A DNA stretch of 64,000 nt from Acidimicrobiia bacterium (GTDB lineage: Bacteria; Actinomycetota; Acidimicrobiia; Acidimicrobiales; Aldehydirespiratoraceae). Positions within the stretch are counted from its first letter, which is position 1. Each line of letters begins with the position of its first letter. The stretch spans positions 81,757-145,756 of the forward strand of contig JAJEDD010000025.1 in NCBI GenBank assembly GCA_022821685.1, given 5' to 3'. Both the position numbers and the translations under genes were made by a program. Positions 8,360 to 15,879 of the stretch are shown here, in pieces. Under the pieces are notes generated by a model. The model saw only the letters and a program-made list of their open reading frames with translations. It ran no database searches and was not told the DNA's origin.

Positions 8360-9289
8360 CTAGATGTTGGCGCTGCGCTGGTAGGCGAGGGTGGCGATCA
8401 CCACGTCTTGGAGGGCCACGCCCTGCGACTCGAACAACACGATGCCGCTGCCGGGCTGCGGCGGAGTGACCGTACCCGCGATCACATCGGCCAGATCGGC
8501 CAGGCTGTCCCAGTCGAACACACCTGCTGCGGCGGCGTGGGTTAGGTCTCCGGCCTCGGTGCGGGCCCCCTCCGCGCTGTCGCTCACCACGAAGTTGGCC
8601 CGCTGCACGGTGGTGCTGTCGATCTCTTGACGGTCGGCCTTGGTGGACCCCACCGCGCACACCAGAGCCGCTGGATCTAGGAGTGAGCCGTCGAATACCG
8701 GGGTGTAGCTCGATGTCACCGTTGCCACGACCCGGGCGCCGTCGACGGCAGCGCCGGCATCGGCCTCGGCCCGGGCGGGGATCCCTCGGGCCCGGCCCCA
8801 GGCCGCCACTTCCCCGGCCTTGTCGGGGTTGCGTCCCCACACCCGCAGATCCTTCAGCGGCAGCTCCTGGGAGAGGGCCTGCATGTGGGGGCGGCTCTGG
8901 ATGCCGGTGCCGAACACTACGGCGGTCGATGCGTCGGGTGGGGCGAGGTGGCGTATGGCCAGCGCGCTGGCGGCTGCGGTGCGGATGGCGGTGAGACCCA
9001 GCCCGTCGAAGGTGGCCGCCAGACCGGCATCGGGGCTGAACAGCCCGACCAGGAAGGCGAACCCGTCGGGGTGGGTGAGGTAGAGTTTGCCGCCCACCAC
9101 CTGATGGCGGGGCCACGAGGCAGCCATGGCGCTGCCCATCAGGCCGGAGGCTGCGGCCCGTACCCTCAGCGTGGTGGCTGCCTCGCCAGCCCCCAGGTCG
9201 CGCCAGGCCTGCTCGAGCCAGTCGGTGACGGTGGCCAGGTCGCACAGCTCAGCGATCTGCTCCTCGGTGAAATGAGGTACGGGACTCAC
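8360..9289 (-). CDS. Ornithine cyclodeaminase / mu-crystallin family protein
   Basis: NAD(P)-binding family including ornithine cyclodeaminase, ketimine reductases and alanine dehydrogenases. The 309-aa length fits. The Rossmann motif VFGTGIQSRPHMQAL lies near residue 125, followed by LRVWGRNPDKA; the substrate-side segment VVGGKLYLTHP is near residue 65. GTG 9289 is chosen because it is preceded by GAGGAG and is the third copy of a 35-bp tandem unit. It is the last gene of the leftward operon whose preceding gene is an isopropylmalate-dehydrogenase-like enzyme. Confidence 0.82.
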   Translation of the reverse strand: MSPVPHFTEEQIAELCDLATVTDWLEQAWRDLGAGEAATTLRVRAAASGLMGSAMAASWPRHQVVGGKLYLTHPDGFAFLVGLFSPDAGLAATFDGLGLTAIRTAAASALAIRHLAPPDASTAVVFGTGIQSRPHMQALSQELPLKDLRVWGRNPDKAGEVAAWGRARGIPARAEADAGAAVDGARVVATVTSSYTPVFDGSLLDPAALVCAVGSTKADRQEIDSTTVQRANFVVSDSAEGARTEAGDLTHAAAAGVFDWDSLADLADVIAGTVTPPQPGSGIVLFESQGVALQDVVIATLAYQRSANI

Positions 9290-9359
9290 ATCTGCTCCTC
9301 GGTGAAATATGGTGCAAGGCTCACGGCCACTCCTCGGTGAAGTCGGGTATAGGGCTCAC
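9286..9359 (-). other. Two micro-ORFs in tandem 35-bp units bridging two operon genes
   Basis: GTG codons lie at exactly 9359, 9324 and 9289 (35-bp period). The first opens MSPIPDFTEEWP, the second MSLAPYFTEEQM, and the third is the real gene, MSPVPHFTEEQ. The upstream gene's TGA overlaps the first GTG, and each micro-ORF's TGA overlaps the next GTG (GTGA). The GAGGAG of each unit serves as RBS for the next. The structure is a triplication of the start region. Confidence 0.75.
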
Positions 9360-10465
9360 AGCAAACGTTTGAGGCGGGGAAGGGCTCGGGCGTTGACCGC
9401 CGCCGCAAATGACTCGGTGCCAACGGTCTCGGCGCCTTGCGCAGCCAGGTCGTAGGTGAGCGGTCCGGCTTGCAGTGATTCTGATAGAGCCTCGGTCACC
9501 GGCCGGCCCAGCTCGGCGGTCTCTTCGAACCACTCCAGCAGCGCGGCCAGCGCCAGGTAGGCCCCCGAAGGGTTGACCTTGCCCGTGCCGGTGTGACGGG
9601 GCGCGGAGCCATGGACCGGCTCGAACAGCCCCACACAGTTGCCCCGCACCGGGCGGCCCGGGTTGACGCTGGCCGAGCCACACAGCGCGATCGAGCCCGC
9701 CCTCCCCGCGGCCAGATCGCTGAGCATGTCGCCGAAGATCCCCTCGGTGAGGACCACGGTGTCGGCGGTCACATCGTCGTGGGCCAGTTCGAAGGCCATC
9801 CGATCAACGTAGGTGTGGCGCAGCGGCACTCCCCGGCTCTCAGCCACTTGGCCGGTGATCGAACGCCACAGCCGGCTCGTGGCCATCAGGTTGGCCTTGT
9901 CGGCGGAGACGATCTGTGAGGCCAGACCCTGCTCGACCAGGTCGCAAGCCATCTCGGCCAGTTCGGTGATCTGGTCGGGGGTGAGAATCACCTCGTCGCA
10001 AGCTGGCCCCGAACCATCGCTCTCGGTGCGGGTAGACGCTGCCCCGTATGCCCCGCCCAGCAGGTTGCGCAGCACAATCAGCGGCCGGCCCCGGCCCTCG
10101 CCGGCTCGCACCCGGCTCCCGCTAGCCCGACCCCCGCCGGGCCTGACGATGTTGCGGATGCTGACCCGCAGGTCGTAACGCTGGCGCAGACCGATAATGG
10201 AGTGCTCGGGCCGGTAGGCGTCCAGCGAGACGCCCGGGTGCTCCCCGGCCGCGCCGAAGAACATGGCGTCGCTGTCGTCGCAGGCGGCCAGGGTGGGCTC
10301 GGGCAGGCCGGTGCCCAACGCCCCGAAGGCGGAGGCCCCAACCGGCCAGGGACCGGTCAGCTCGATACGGCCAGCCGCCGCGATGACCTCTAGCAGCTCG
10401 ACCGGACCAGCCACCACCTCCGCTCCCACCCCATCGCCGGGCAGCACCGCGATCCGGCGCTTCAT
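9356..10465 (-). CDS. Isopropylmalate/tartrate dehydrogenase-family decarboxylating dehydrogenase
   Basis: Belongs to the isocitrate/isopropylmalate dehydrogenase family, which oxidises and decarboxylates 2-hydroxy-3-substituted acids with NAD(P). Motifs include IAVLPGDGVGAEV at the N-terminus, the catalytic-lysine segment SADKANLM, the metal-site segment TEGIFGDMLSDLAA, and the nucleotide-binding EPVHGSAPRHTGTGKVNPSG. At 369 aa the length is normal. It is not in a leucine operon: its neighbours are a DUF6282-type hydrolase and a cyclodeaminase-like enzyme, so a catabolic substrate is plausible. ATG 10465 overlaps the upstream stop as ATGA. Confidence 0.8.
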   Translation of the reverse strand: MKRRIAVLPGDGVGAEVVAGPVELLEVIAAAGRIELTGPWPVGASAFGALGTGLPEPTLAACDDSDAMFFGAAGEHPGVSLDAYRPEHSIIGLRQRYDLRVSIRNIVRPGGGRASGSRVRAGEGRGRPLIVLRNLLGGAYGAASTRTESDGSGPACDEVILTPDQITELAEMACDLVEQGLASQIVSADKANLMATSRLWRSITGQVAESRGVPLRHTYVDRMAFELAHDDVTADTVVLTEGIFGDMLSDLAAGRAGSIALCGSASVNPGRPVRGNCVGLFEPVHGSAPRHTGTGKVNPSGAYLALAALLEWFEETAELGRPVTEALSESLQAGPLTYDLAAQGAETVGTESFAAAVNARALPRLKRLL

Positions 10466-11277
10466 GCCAGAATCGCCTCAGCGGTGGCGCGTGCCACCAA
10501 CTCCAGGCCGCGGTCGCCCAGGATCGGGTCGAGACGCTCGACCCATTCCCGGATGCCCTCCGCGATGGGCGGGAAGTCCCGGTGGCCGAGGTCGCTGCCG
10601 AACACCAGCAGTTCGTGCGGGTACGACGCCACCAGATCCTCGGTAGTGGGTCCGGCCTCGTCGGCCAGCAGATCGGCCAGCACGCCGATCTCGAGGTGGG
10701 CGCCCAGGGCCCGGAACTGCTCTCGATGCTCGTCGCGCCAGCCCAGAAATGTCAGCCCCGGATGGTTGACCAGCAACCGGTTCACTCCCCGGCTCCGGGC
10801 CGTGTCCAGGGCCACCACCGCCTCATCCATGGTGAGATGACCCGAGGCGAGAACCATGCCGGCTCGGGCGACCTCGTCGAACACTTCCAGCCACTCCGGG
10901 CGCACTGCGCCGTCCTCCACCACCGAAACCTCGCGGAATGAGATGCCTCGATGGGCGGAGAGTTCCGGGTTGCGGCTGGCCGCGATGTGAGCCGGCGCCG
11001 AGATGGTGGGCAGCCACACCACCCTCGCTCCGAGGGCGGCGGCCACCGCCACCGCGTCGGGATTGGCCCCGCCCACCGGCGAGTTGAGCACCACGCCCCC
11101 CACCGTTTCGTGGCCGAGCAGTTGGGCTCGCTCGGCTGACGATCCCTCGTGGGCCTTCAGCACGAACTTCACCACTCCCGCGGCCCGGGCCTCCTCCAGG
11201 GTGTGGGGGTCGTGGCTGTGGCGCGGGGCCAAGCTCGGATCCGAGTGCACATGGAAGTCGACCATCCCGTCGATCAC
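10462..11277 (-). CDS. DUF6282-type metal-dependent hydrolase-like protein
   Basis: The 271-aa protein begins MIDGMVDFHVHSDPS, a metal-binding HxH motif of amidohydrolase-like TIM barrels. Further candidate ligands are ASGHLTMDEAV, LLVNHPGLTF and LVFGSDLGHRDFPP. The pattern fits the uncharacterised DUF6282 family; the reaction is unknown. GTG 11277 is chosen because the start block is present three times in tandem just upstream, this being the last. It overlaps the downstream dehydrogenase gene by 4 nt, so the two are likely translationally coupled. Confidence 0.7.
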   Translation of the reverse strand: MIDGMVDFHVHSDPSLAPRHSHDPHTLEEARAAGVVKFVLKAHEGSSAERAQLLGHETVGGVVLNSPVGGANPDAVAVAAALGARVVWLPTISAPAHIAASRNPELSAHRGISFREVSVVEDGAVRPEWLEVFDEVARAGMVLASGHLTMDEAVVALDTARSRGVNRLLVNHPGLTFLGWRDEHREQFRALGAHLEIGVLADLLADEAGPTTEDLVASYPHELLVFGSDLGHRDFPPIAEGIREWVERLDPILGDRGLELVARATAEAILA

Positions 11278-11332
11278 GGCTGCCGCCGGTGGGTGTGAAC
11301 TCTGTAGATCACGGCTGTTCTCCGTCGATCAC
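11274..11332 (-). other. Two micro-ORFs that start like the downstream gene and end like the upstream gene
   Basis: The ligase gene ends CAG CCG TGA. That TGA overlaps GTG 11332, opening MIDGEQP and ending CAG CCG TGA. Its stop overlaps GTG 11312, opening MIYRVHTHRRQP and again ending CAG CCG TGA. That stop overlaps GTG 11277, the real gene (MIDGMVD). Each unit is a hybrid of the downstream start and the upstream end, as expected from tandem duplication of an overlapping junction. Confidence 0.75.
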
Positions 11333-12966
11333 GGCTGTTGTCCCTGAGTAGTGGCTCCGTCGAGGTCAGCCCATTCGAGCACGGTTGCGTCGGCTAGCAG
11401 CCTCCGCCGCACCTTCCCCACGCCGGAGTCTCTGGGGATCTCGACCACCCGGGCCGCCGCGGCCGGACGCATGAACCGGGGCAGCCCGCTGCTCACCGCT
11501 CGGATCTGTTCGGACGGGATGGCGGCGCCGGTGACGTAGAGCACGATCTCATCGTCCACCAGGTCGCTGCTGCGGCGCCACACCGCCACATCGTCGATGC
11601 CGCCCAGCGACGCGAAACGCTGCTCCACGTAGCCGATGGGCACGAACTCGCCCTTGACCCGGATCGACTCGCTGGCCCGCTCGATGAACACCAGGTTGCC
11701 GGCTTCGTCAATCCGGCCCAGGTCGCCGGTGGCGAACCAGCCGTCTTCGTCGAACGGCTCAGCTAGCCCGTCGGCTCGCCGGTAGCCCGAGAACAGCACC
11801 CCGGCCCGGTCGGCCCGCACCTCGATCTCGCCGGGTGGGCACCCGTCGGTGCCCTGCTCGGGCCGCTCCCCGGCTTCGGTTCTGTTGCTGGACGCCGCGG
11901 CTGGGGCGAGCGCCGCGGGGCGGACGCGCCACTGCACCTCGTGGCGGGATCGGCCACCGTAGCGCGACATGCCCTCGGCCAGTTCGGGCCGCTCGCCCCG
12001 GCGCCAGGCCCAGATGTGGCTCAGTCCCCCCGCCTCGGTGGAGCCGTAGGCCGAGAAGCCCAGCGGGATGTTGAACGCCTCCAGAAAATCGGCGTCGGCG
12101 AAGAACACCCGGCTCACCCGGTGACCGGCCGCGTCGGCGGCGGAGGTGGCCCGCTTGAGGATCTCCACCGGCGGGGCGTGCAAGATCAGCACCGTCGCCC
12201 CCGTCTGGCGGACTAGCGGCCAGAAGCGCCGAGCCGAGAAGCGCTCCAAGCCCAAGACCTCCGAGCCGCCGGTGAGGCCGCCCACCACCCCGTAGCCCAG
12301 CGGGTTGATGTGGAACATCGGCAGCGGCGCCAGCACCGTGTCGGCCTCCGACAAGCACATCGAGTCGGCGATGAAGCGGCCCAGCCGCAGGAAGTACTCG
12401 TGGGTCTGCTCGCAGAACTTGGGCACGCCGGTGGTGCCCGAGGTGTGCATCCAGCCGGCCACATCGAACTGTCGCCGCCCCAGCCCTGGCGCATCGGCCA
12501 GACCGTCGAGTCTGGCGGGCTTGCTCGGCTCGGGCTGGTCGATGGTGAGGGCACTCTCGTCGCCCGCACCGGCCAGCAGGCCGCGGTCGATCCGACCGAC
12601 GTTGAGGTGCGCCGCGTTCGGCGCCACCGAGGTGGAGACCTCCCGACCCACCCAAACCACTGCGTCGGGCGTGAGCTGCTCCAGCATCTGGGCCAGCAGC
12701 TCGTCGGGATAGTCGGGGTTCACCAGAGCCACTTCGGCGCCGGCCAGCACCAGGGCGAGCCAGGCCGCCAGGTAGGCATCCGACGTGGTGCCGATCAGCG
12801 CGACGCGCCGGCCGCAGCCCGCGCCCGCGCCTTCCAGCGCCTCGACCGCGCCCAGCGCCCGCCCCGCCGCCGCCCCGAGGGTGGGTGTGGACTCGCCAGC
12901 CATGCCGAAGCGAGCTTCGGGCCGCCGCCGCACCCGGTCGCAGACCAACTCGGCCAGGTTCTTCAT
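11329..12966 (-). CDS. AMP-dependent acyl-CoA synthetase/ligase
   Basis: Activates a carboxylic acid to the acyl-adenylate and then the CoA thioester. Seen are the P-loop-like HTSGTTGVPKF (about residue 170), the GSTEAGG motif (about 308), the hinge ATGDLGRID (about 407) with ERASESIRVKGEFVP, and the C-terminal catalytic-lysine region GVGKVRRR (about 515). The 545-aa length is normal. ATG 12966 follows GGAGG on the minus strand. Together with the downstream hydrolase and dehydrogenase and the upstream acyl-CoA dehydrogenase it suggests catabolism of an unidentified carboxylic acid. Confidence 0.85.
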   Translation of the reverse strand: MKNLAELVCDRVRRRPEARFGMAGESTPTLGAAAGRALGAVEALEGAGAGCGRRVALIGTTSDAYLAAWLALVLAGAEVALVNPDYPDELLAQMLEQLTPDAVVWVGREVSTSVAPNAAHLNVGRIDRGLLAGAGDESALTIDQPEPSKPARLDGLADAPGLGRRQFDVAGWMHTSGTTGVPKFCEQTHEYFLRLGRFIADSMCLSEADTVLAPLPMFHINPLGYGVVGGLTGGSEVLGLERFSARRFWPLVRQTGATVLILHAPPVEILKRATSAADAAGHRVSRVFFADADFLEAFNIPLGFSAYGSTEAGGLSHIWAWRRGERPELAEGMSRYGGRSRHEVQWRVRPAALAPAAASSNRTEAGERPEQGTDGCPPGEIEVRADRAGVLFSGYRRADGLAEPFDEDGWFATGDLGRIDEAGNLVFIERASESIRVKGEFVPIGYVEQRFASLGGIDDVAVWRRSSDLVDDEIVLYVTGAAIPSEQIRAVSSGLPRFMRPAAAARVVEIPRDSGVGKVRRRLLADATVLEWADLDGATTQGQQP

Positions 12967-13050
12967 GCGCTAGCGGCCTCCGAATGAGCCACGCCGGGTC
13001 CGCCCTGCGCGCACGGCCCCGAGGCGGCTGCCAGCCGTCGTATGGGCCAT
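12963..13050 (-). other. Duplicated start region upstream of the acyl-CoA ligase
   Basis: Two similar blocks, GGCATGGCCCATACG (ATG 13050) and GGCGTGGCTCATTCG (GTG 12992), precede the ligase start. The second opens MAHSEAASA and its TGA overlaps the ligase ATG as ATGA. The first opens a 26-codon frame ending 7 nt before that ATG. This resembles the other junction duplications of the window but is more diverged. Confidence 0.45.
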
Positions 13051-13084
13051 GCCTTGCCCGGTTCGGCTGCTGAATTGCCGAATG

Positions 13085-14227
13085 TCAACCCAGCCCCTCG
13101 TAGTCGTCGGCTCGCAGCACCCGCCGGGCCGCGTAGTTGCGCAGCACCTCCAGGGATCCTCCCGCCACCCGCAGCACCTTCATGTCGTGCAGGATCTGCC
13201 CGTAGTCGGTGTCGGTGTAGAGGCCGTGGCCGCCGGTCAGGGCGAAGGCCTCGTTGACGGCGTGCTCCGACGCCTCGATGGCCATCTTCTTGGCCAGAGT
13301 GGTGGCCAGGGCCACGTCGCGGCCCGCGTCGTGGAGGTTGGCGGCGTGGTCGCGGGCCAGCGACGCCCCGTAGAGGTCGCTGTAGCAGTCGGCCACCGTC
13401 CACTGGATGCCTTGGAAGTCGGTCACCATCGAGGCGCCCACCTCCCGGCCCGATCCGTAGGAGATGGCGTCGGCCAGCGCCCGGCGCCCGAACCCGATCA
13501 GCTCCGAGGCGTTGCCCAGCCGGCTCATGTTGAACGTCGAGAAGAAGGTGTCCATGCCCCGCCCGGCCTCGCCCAGCACCGCCGAGCCCGGCACCCGCAC
13601 GTTGTCGAGGGTCACGTCGGCGGTGGGGATGAGACGCAGGCCGATCGGGTCGGTGTGTCGGGTCGACACGCCGGGCAGGTCGGTGTCCACCAGGAAGGCG
13701 GTGATCCCCTCGGGCGCGATGGCGTACACCAGGGTCACCTGGCTCTCGGCGCCCAGGTTCACATGGGTCTTGGCGCCGTTGATGATCCAGTCGCCGCCGT
13801 CGCGCTCGGCGGTGGTTCGCATCAGCTTCATGGACGAGCCCACCCCCGGCTCGGAGATCGATTCCGAGAAGATCATCGTGCCCCGGGCGATGCCGGGCAG
13901 GTAGCGCTCCCGCTGCTCGGGCGTGGCCCAGTCGATCAGCCACCGCTGGCCCTGGATCGAGATCTGCGGCGACACCAGCCCCAGCCGGCCCACCTCCTCC
14001 TCGATCAGGCAGTACTCGGCCACGCCGAGCCCGCTGCCGCCCTCGGATTCGGGGGTGAAGGGGCCGACCCAGCCCCGATTTCCCATGGCCGCGTAGATCT
14101 CGGCCGGGAACCGGGCGTCGCGCTGGCACGACCGCAGCTCGTGGCGATGCCCGGCCGCGAAGTCGGCCATGGCCGCGATGGTGGACTGGGGCCAGTCCGG
14201 GTCGTGGAAGGTCAGATTCACGTACAT
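13085..14227 (-). CDS. Acyl-CoA dehydrogenase
   Basis: FAD enzyme oxidising acyl-CoA thioesters and passing electrons to ETF. The family middle-domain motif FSESISEPGVGSS (about residue 130) and INGAKTHVNLGAESQVTLV are clear, as is the C-terminal segment GGHGLYTDTDYGQ followed by VAGGSLEVLRNYAARRVL. The Glu of GGSLEV occupies the usual catalytic-base region. The 380-aa length is normal. ATG 14227 is 31 nt downstream of a GTATAC site. It is probably the first gene of the leftward operon with the acyl-CoA ligase, and the ETF alpha gene at the left edge could serve it. Confidence 0.88.
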   Translation of the reverse strand: MYVNLTFHDPDWPQSTIAAMADFAAGHRHELRSCQRDARFPAEIYAAMGNRGWVGPFTPESEGGSGLGVAEYCLIEEEVGRLGLVSPQISIQGQRWLIDWATPEQRERYLPGIARGTMIFSESISEPGVGSSMKLMRTTAERDGGDWIINGAKTHVNLGAESQVTLVYAIAPEGITAFLVDTDLPGVSTRHTDPIGLRLIPTADVTLDNVRVPGSAVLGEAGRGMDTFFSTFNMSRLGNASELIGFGRRALADAISYGSGREVGASMVTDFQGIQWTVADCYSDLYGASLARDHAANLHDAGRDVALATTLAKKMAIEASEHAVNEAFALTGGHGLYTDTDYGQILHDMKVLRVAGGSLEVLRNYAARRVLRADDYEGLG

Positions 14228-14258
14228 GGCAAGTCCTGGGGAGGCGTGGGCTCATGTT

Positions 14259-14264
14259 GTATAC
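14259..14264. promoter_or_regulatory. GTATAC site upstream of acyl-CoA dehydrogenase
   Basis: On the minus strand it reads TTGGTATACAACATG, 31 nt before the dehydrogenase start. It shares the GGTATACA core with sites at 7840, 23294 and 26290. It may be an operator or a -10 element. Confidence 0.35.
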
Positions 14265-14442
14265 CAACCGGGAGGCAGAACATGAAGCCGCCGGGCAACT
14301 GTCGGCCGTCGAGGCGAGGGGGAGGAGGGTGTTGGTCGGCGAAAACCAGTGGTAGCTTGCGGCCGTCGCAGCCACCCGGCCCACCTCGGGCACGGTTGCG
14401 ACGCCCCATCTGTTGACAACGATTGAAGGAGGACTACCGACC

Positions 14443-14664
14443 ATGAACGCGCCCCAACCATTGAGCCGCAAGGATCCCGACGCGGCGCTCATCATCAGCT
14501 TGCTCGGTCCATGGGGGGTGGACCGCATGTATCTCGGGCAGATAGGCCTGGGCCTGCTCAAGATGCTCACCCTCGGCGGCCTCGGAATCTGGTGGCTGAT
14601 CGACCTGTTCCAGATCCGCGACCTGGCGAAGCAAGTCAACACCGACCGCGGCTACAACCCCTGA
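14443..14664 (+). CDS. TM2-domain small membrane protein
   Basis: The 73-aa protein has two hydrophobic helices around the TM2 hallmark: [14 protein letters not shown], then [22 protein letters not shown]2 proteins are small membrane proteins of mostly unknown function. ATG 14443 is chosen over ATG 14413 because GGAGG lies at the right distance (GAAGGAGGACTACCGACC). It stands alone at the edge of the lower-GC accessory patch. Confidence 0.8.
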   Translation: MNAPQPLSRKDPDAALIISLLGPWGVDRMYLGQIGLGLLKMLTLGGLGIWWLIDLFQIRDLAKQVNTDRGYNP

Positions 14665-14734
14665 CCCTCAGACCCACCGCCAGGAGCGGTCAACTCATCT
14701 TGACTAGCCGATAGCTTGAGACCGGGTCAGACCC

Positions 14735-14971
14735 GTGGACACCACATGGAGCGCCCACAAACATGGAGTGTCCGTCGACGACATGCACCATGCCTTGAGA
14801 CATCACTTGTACAAGTCCGTCGAGGACGAGGAGAGGTTCACGATGTACATCGGTCCATCAACTACAGGCGTGCTGCTGGAGGTTGGAGTAGCGGCTCATG
14901 GTGACGAGGCGCGGATCGTGCATGCGATGCCTGCTCGGCTGGCGCTCGTGTCGAGGCACTTGAAGCCATGA
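14735..14971 (+). CDS. BrnT/DUF4258-like small protein, candidate toxin of a TA pair
   Basis: The 78-aa sequence has the general layout of BrnT/DUF4258-type ribonuclease toxins: an N-terminal KHGVSVDDMHHAL, a central Tyr-Gly strand region (MYIGPSTTGVLLEVGV) and a final ARIVHAMPAR. GTG 14735 is chosen because it keeps the KHGVS motif. It overlaps the next gene, an HTH protein, by ATGA, the usual organisation of a toxin-antitoxin operon. The assignment rests on pattern and context only. Confidence 0.5.
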   Translation: MDTTWSAHKHGVSVDDMHHALRHHLYKSVEDEERFTMYIGPSTTGVLLEVGVAAHGDEARIVHAMPARLALVSRHLKP

Positions 14972-15288
14972 GCGATCACGCATCACTCGAGTTCGAGCCG
15001 GATGAGCAGTGGTGGGAGCAGCGCGCGGAGGCCTTCGCGGCCTGGGCGGACCGGCTCACAGCAGCCGATCTCGAACTAGCCGACACGAGTGCGCTCCGCA
15101 CCATCTCGAGACTGACGGACCTGCGCGGTGAAGTCGAGGCTGCCATTCTGGAGGCGGTTCGGGAGGCTCGCCGAACCGGCTGCACTTGGGCGGAGATCGG
15201 CGCGATGCTCGGCGTGAGCAAGCAGGCCGCGCAGCAGAAGTACGGGTCAGCGCTCACGCATCTCGAGTTAGGTCACGCTTGCAGATGA
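14968..15288 (+). CDS. Helix-turn-helix protein, candidate antitoxin
   Basis: The 106-aa protein has an acidic N-terminal half and a C-terminal HTH, RTGCTWAEIGAMLGVSKQAAQQKYG, resembling sigma-region-4-like HTHs. The ATG overlaps the upstream candidate toxin's stop (ATGA). DNA binding and autoregulation are inferred. After its TGA the same frame continues for about 60 codons as plausible protein, see 15289-15468. Confidence 0.6.
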   Translation: MSDHASLEFEPDEQWWEQRAEAFAAWADRLTAADLELADTSALRTISRLTDLRGEVEAAILEAVREARRTGCTWAEIGAMLGVSKQAAQQKYGSALTHLELGHACR

Positions 15289-15468
15289 CTTCGCCTCGGA
15301 GGGCCCGCAGGTAGTCTTCGAGGGAAGTTCGCCGCAGCAGTCGCGGCCCGCAACCTCGTCAGCCACCGGCACCGGCTCCTGTCGCCCCGCGATGCGAGAG
15401 TGCTTGCCGGGCCGTGTGCCGAGGTCTTGGTCCTGATCTGGCTGGCAGCACGAAATCGGGGCTTCGTG
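15289..15468 (+). pseudogene. In-phase coding-like remnant after the HTH gene stop
   Basis: Downstream of the TGA at 15286 the same frame reads on without a stop to TAG near 15468. It contains KFAAAVAARNLVSHRHRLL and AEVLVLIWLAARNRGFV. RNLVSH resembles the RNxxxH motif of HEPN-type ribonucleases, but the piece is too short for assignment. No start codon with an RBS is seen. It may be a decayed gene end, a former C-terminal domain of the HTH protein, or chance. Confidence 0.25.
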
Positions 15469-15606
15469 TAGCTCCTTCCATCAGGAGACTTGAATGCTGG
15501 GAGAATATGCTTCCAGAAGATCGTGAGGACGGTCGGCACGAGGTCAGATCGTTTGACCCAGGTGAAGTGGCTCCAGGTAAACTGGAGCATGATCGGCGGG
15601 ACGCAG

Positions 15607-15846
15607 ATGGACGAGCAGGACAAGGTGTTCCTGTTGTCAATCGACGCCCTGCCGGGGCGCAGCGGGGAGGAGCTGGCGCAGCGGCTCGGACACACGAGGT
15701 CTGCGGTGGCAGACCGACTGGACTGCTTTGTCGCTTCGGGGTTGGTTGCGTGCCTACACGACACGATATTTGGTGACTCCGTTGAGGGTCGCGTCTACGA
15801 CGACATCCGGCTGACAGAGAGCGGCAAGCGAGCGCTGGAGACTTGA
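15607..15846 (+). CDS. Small winged-helix protein
   Basis: From ATG 15607 the 79-aa product reads MDEQDKVFLLSIDALPGRSG, then ELAQRLGHTRSAVADRL, a recognition-helix-like HTH, followed by a wing-like strand and LTESGKRALET. This is the typical end of MarR/PadR-like winged helices. An upstream in-frame ATG at 15589 also has a purine-rich leader. It lies 33 nt before the PD-(D/E)XK gene and could be its regulator. Confidence 0.55.
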   Translation: MDEQDKVFLLSIDALPGRSGEELAQRLGHTRSAVADRLDCFVASGLVACLHDTIFGDSVEGRVYDDIRLTESGKRALET

Positions 15847-15879
15847 TCGCGGGCCTCGGCCAGAGCCTCTAGCTAGTTC

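Noticed and set aside
9356..10465. Leucine-pathway leuB
   Set aside because: Family motifs fit, but no leucine genes are nearby and the operon is catabolic, so no symbol was given.
12963..14642. A 559-codon minus-strand open frame covering the acyl-CoA dehydrogenase region
   Set aside because: It is antiphase to the clearly homologous dehydrogenase and has Arg/Gly/His-rich shadow composition; high GC creates such long spurious frames.
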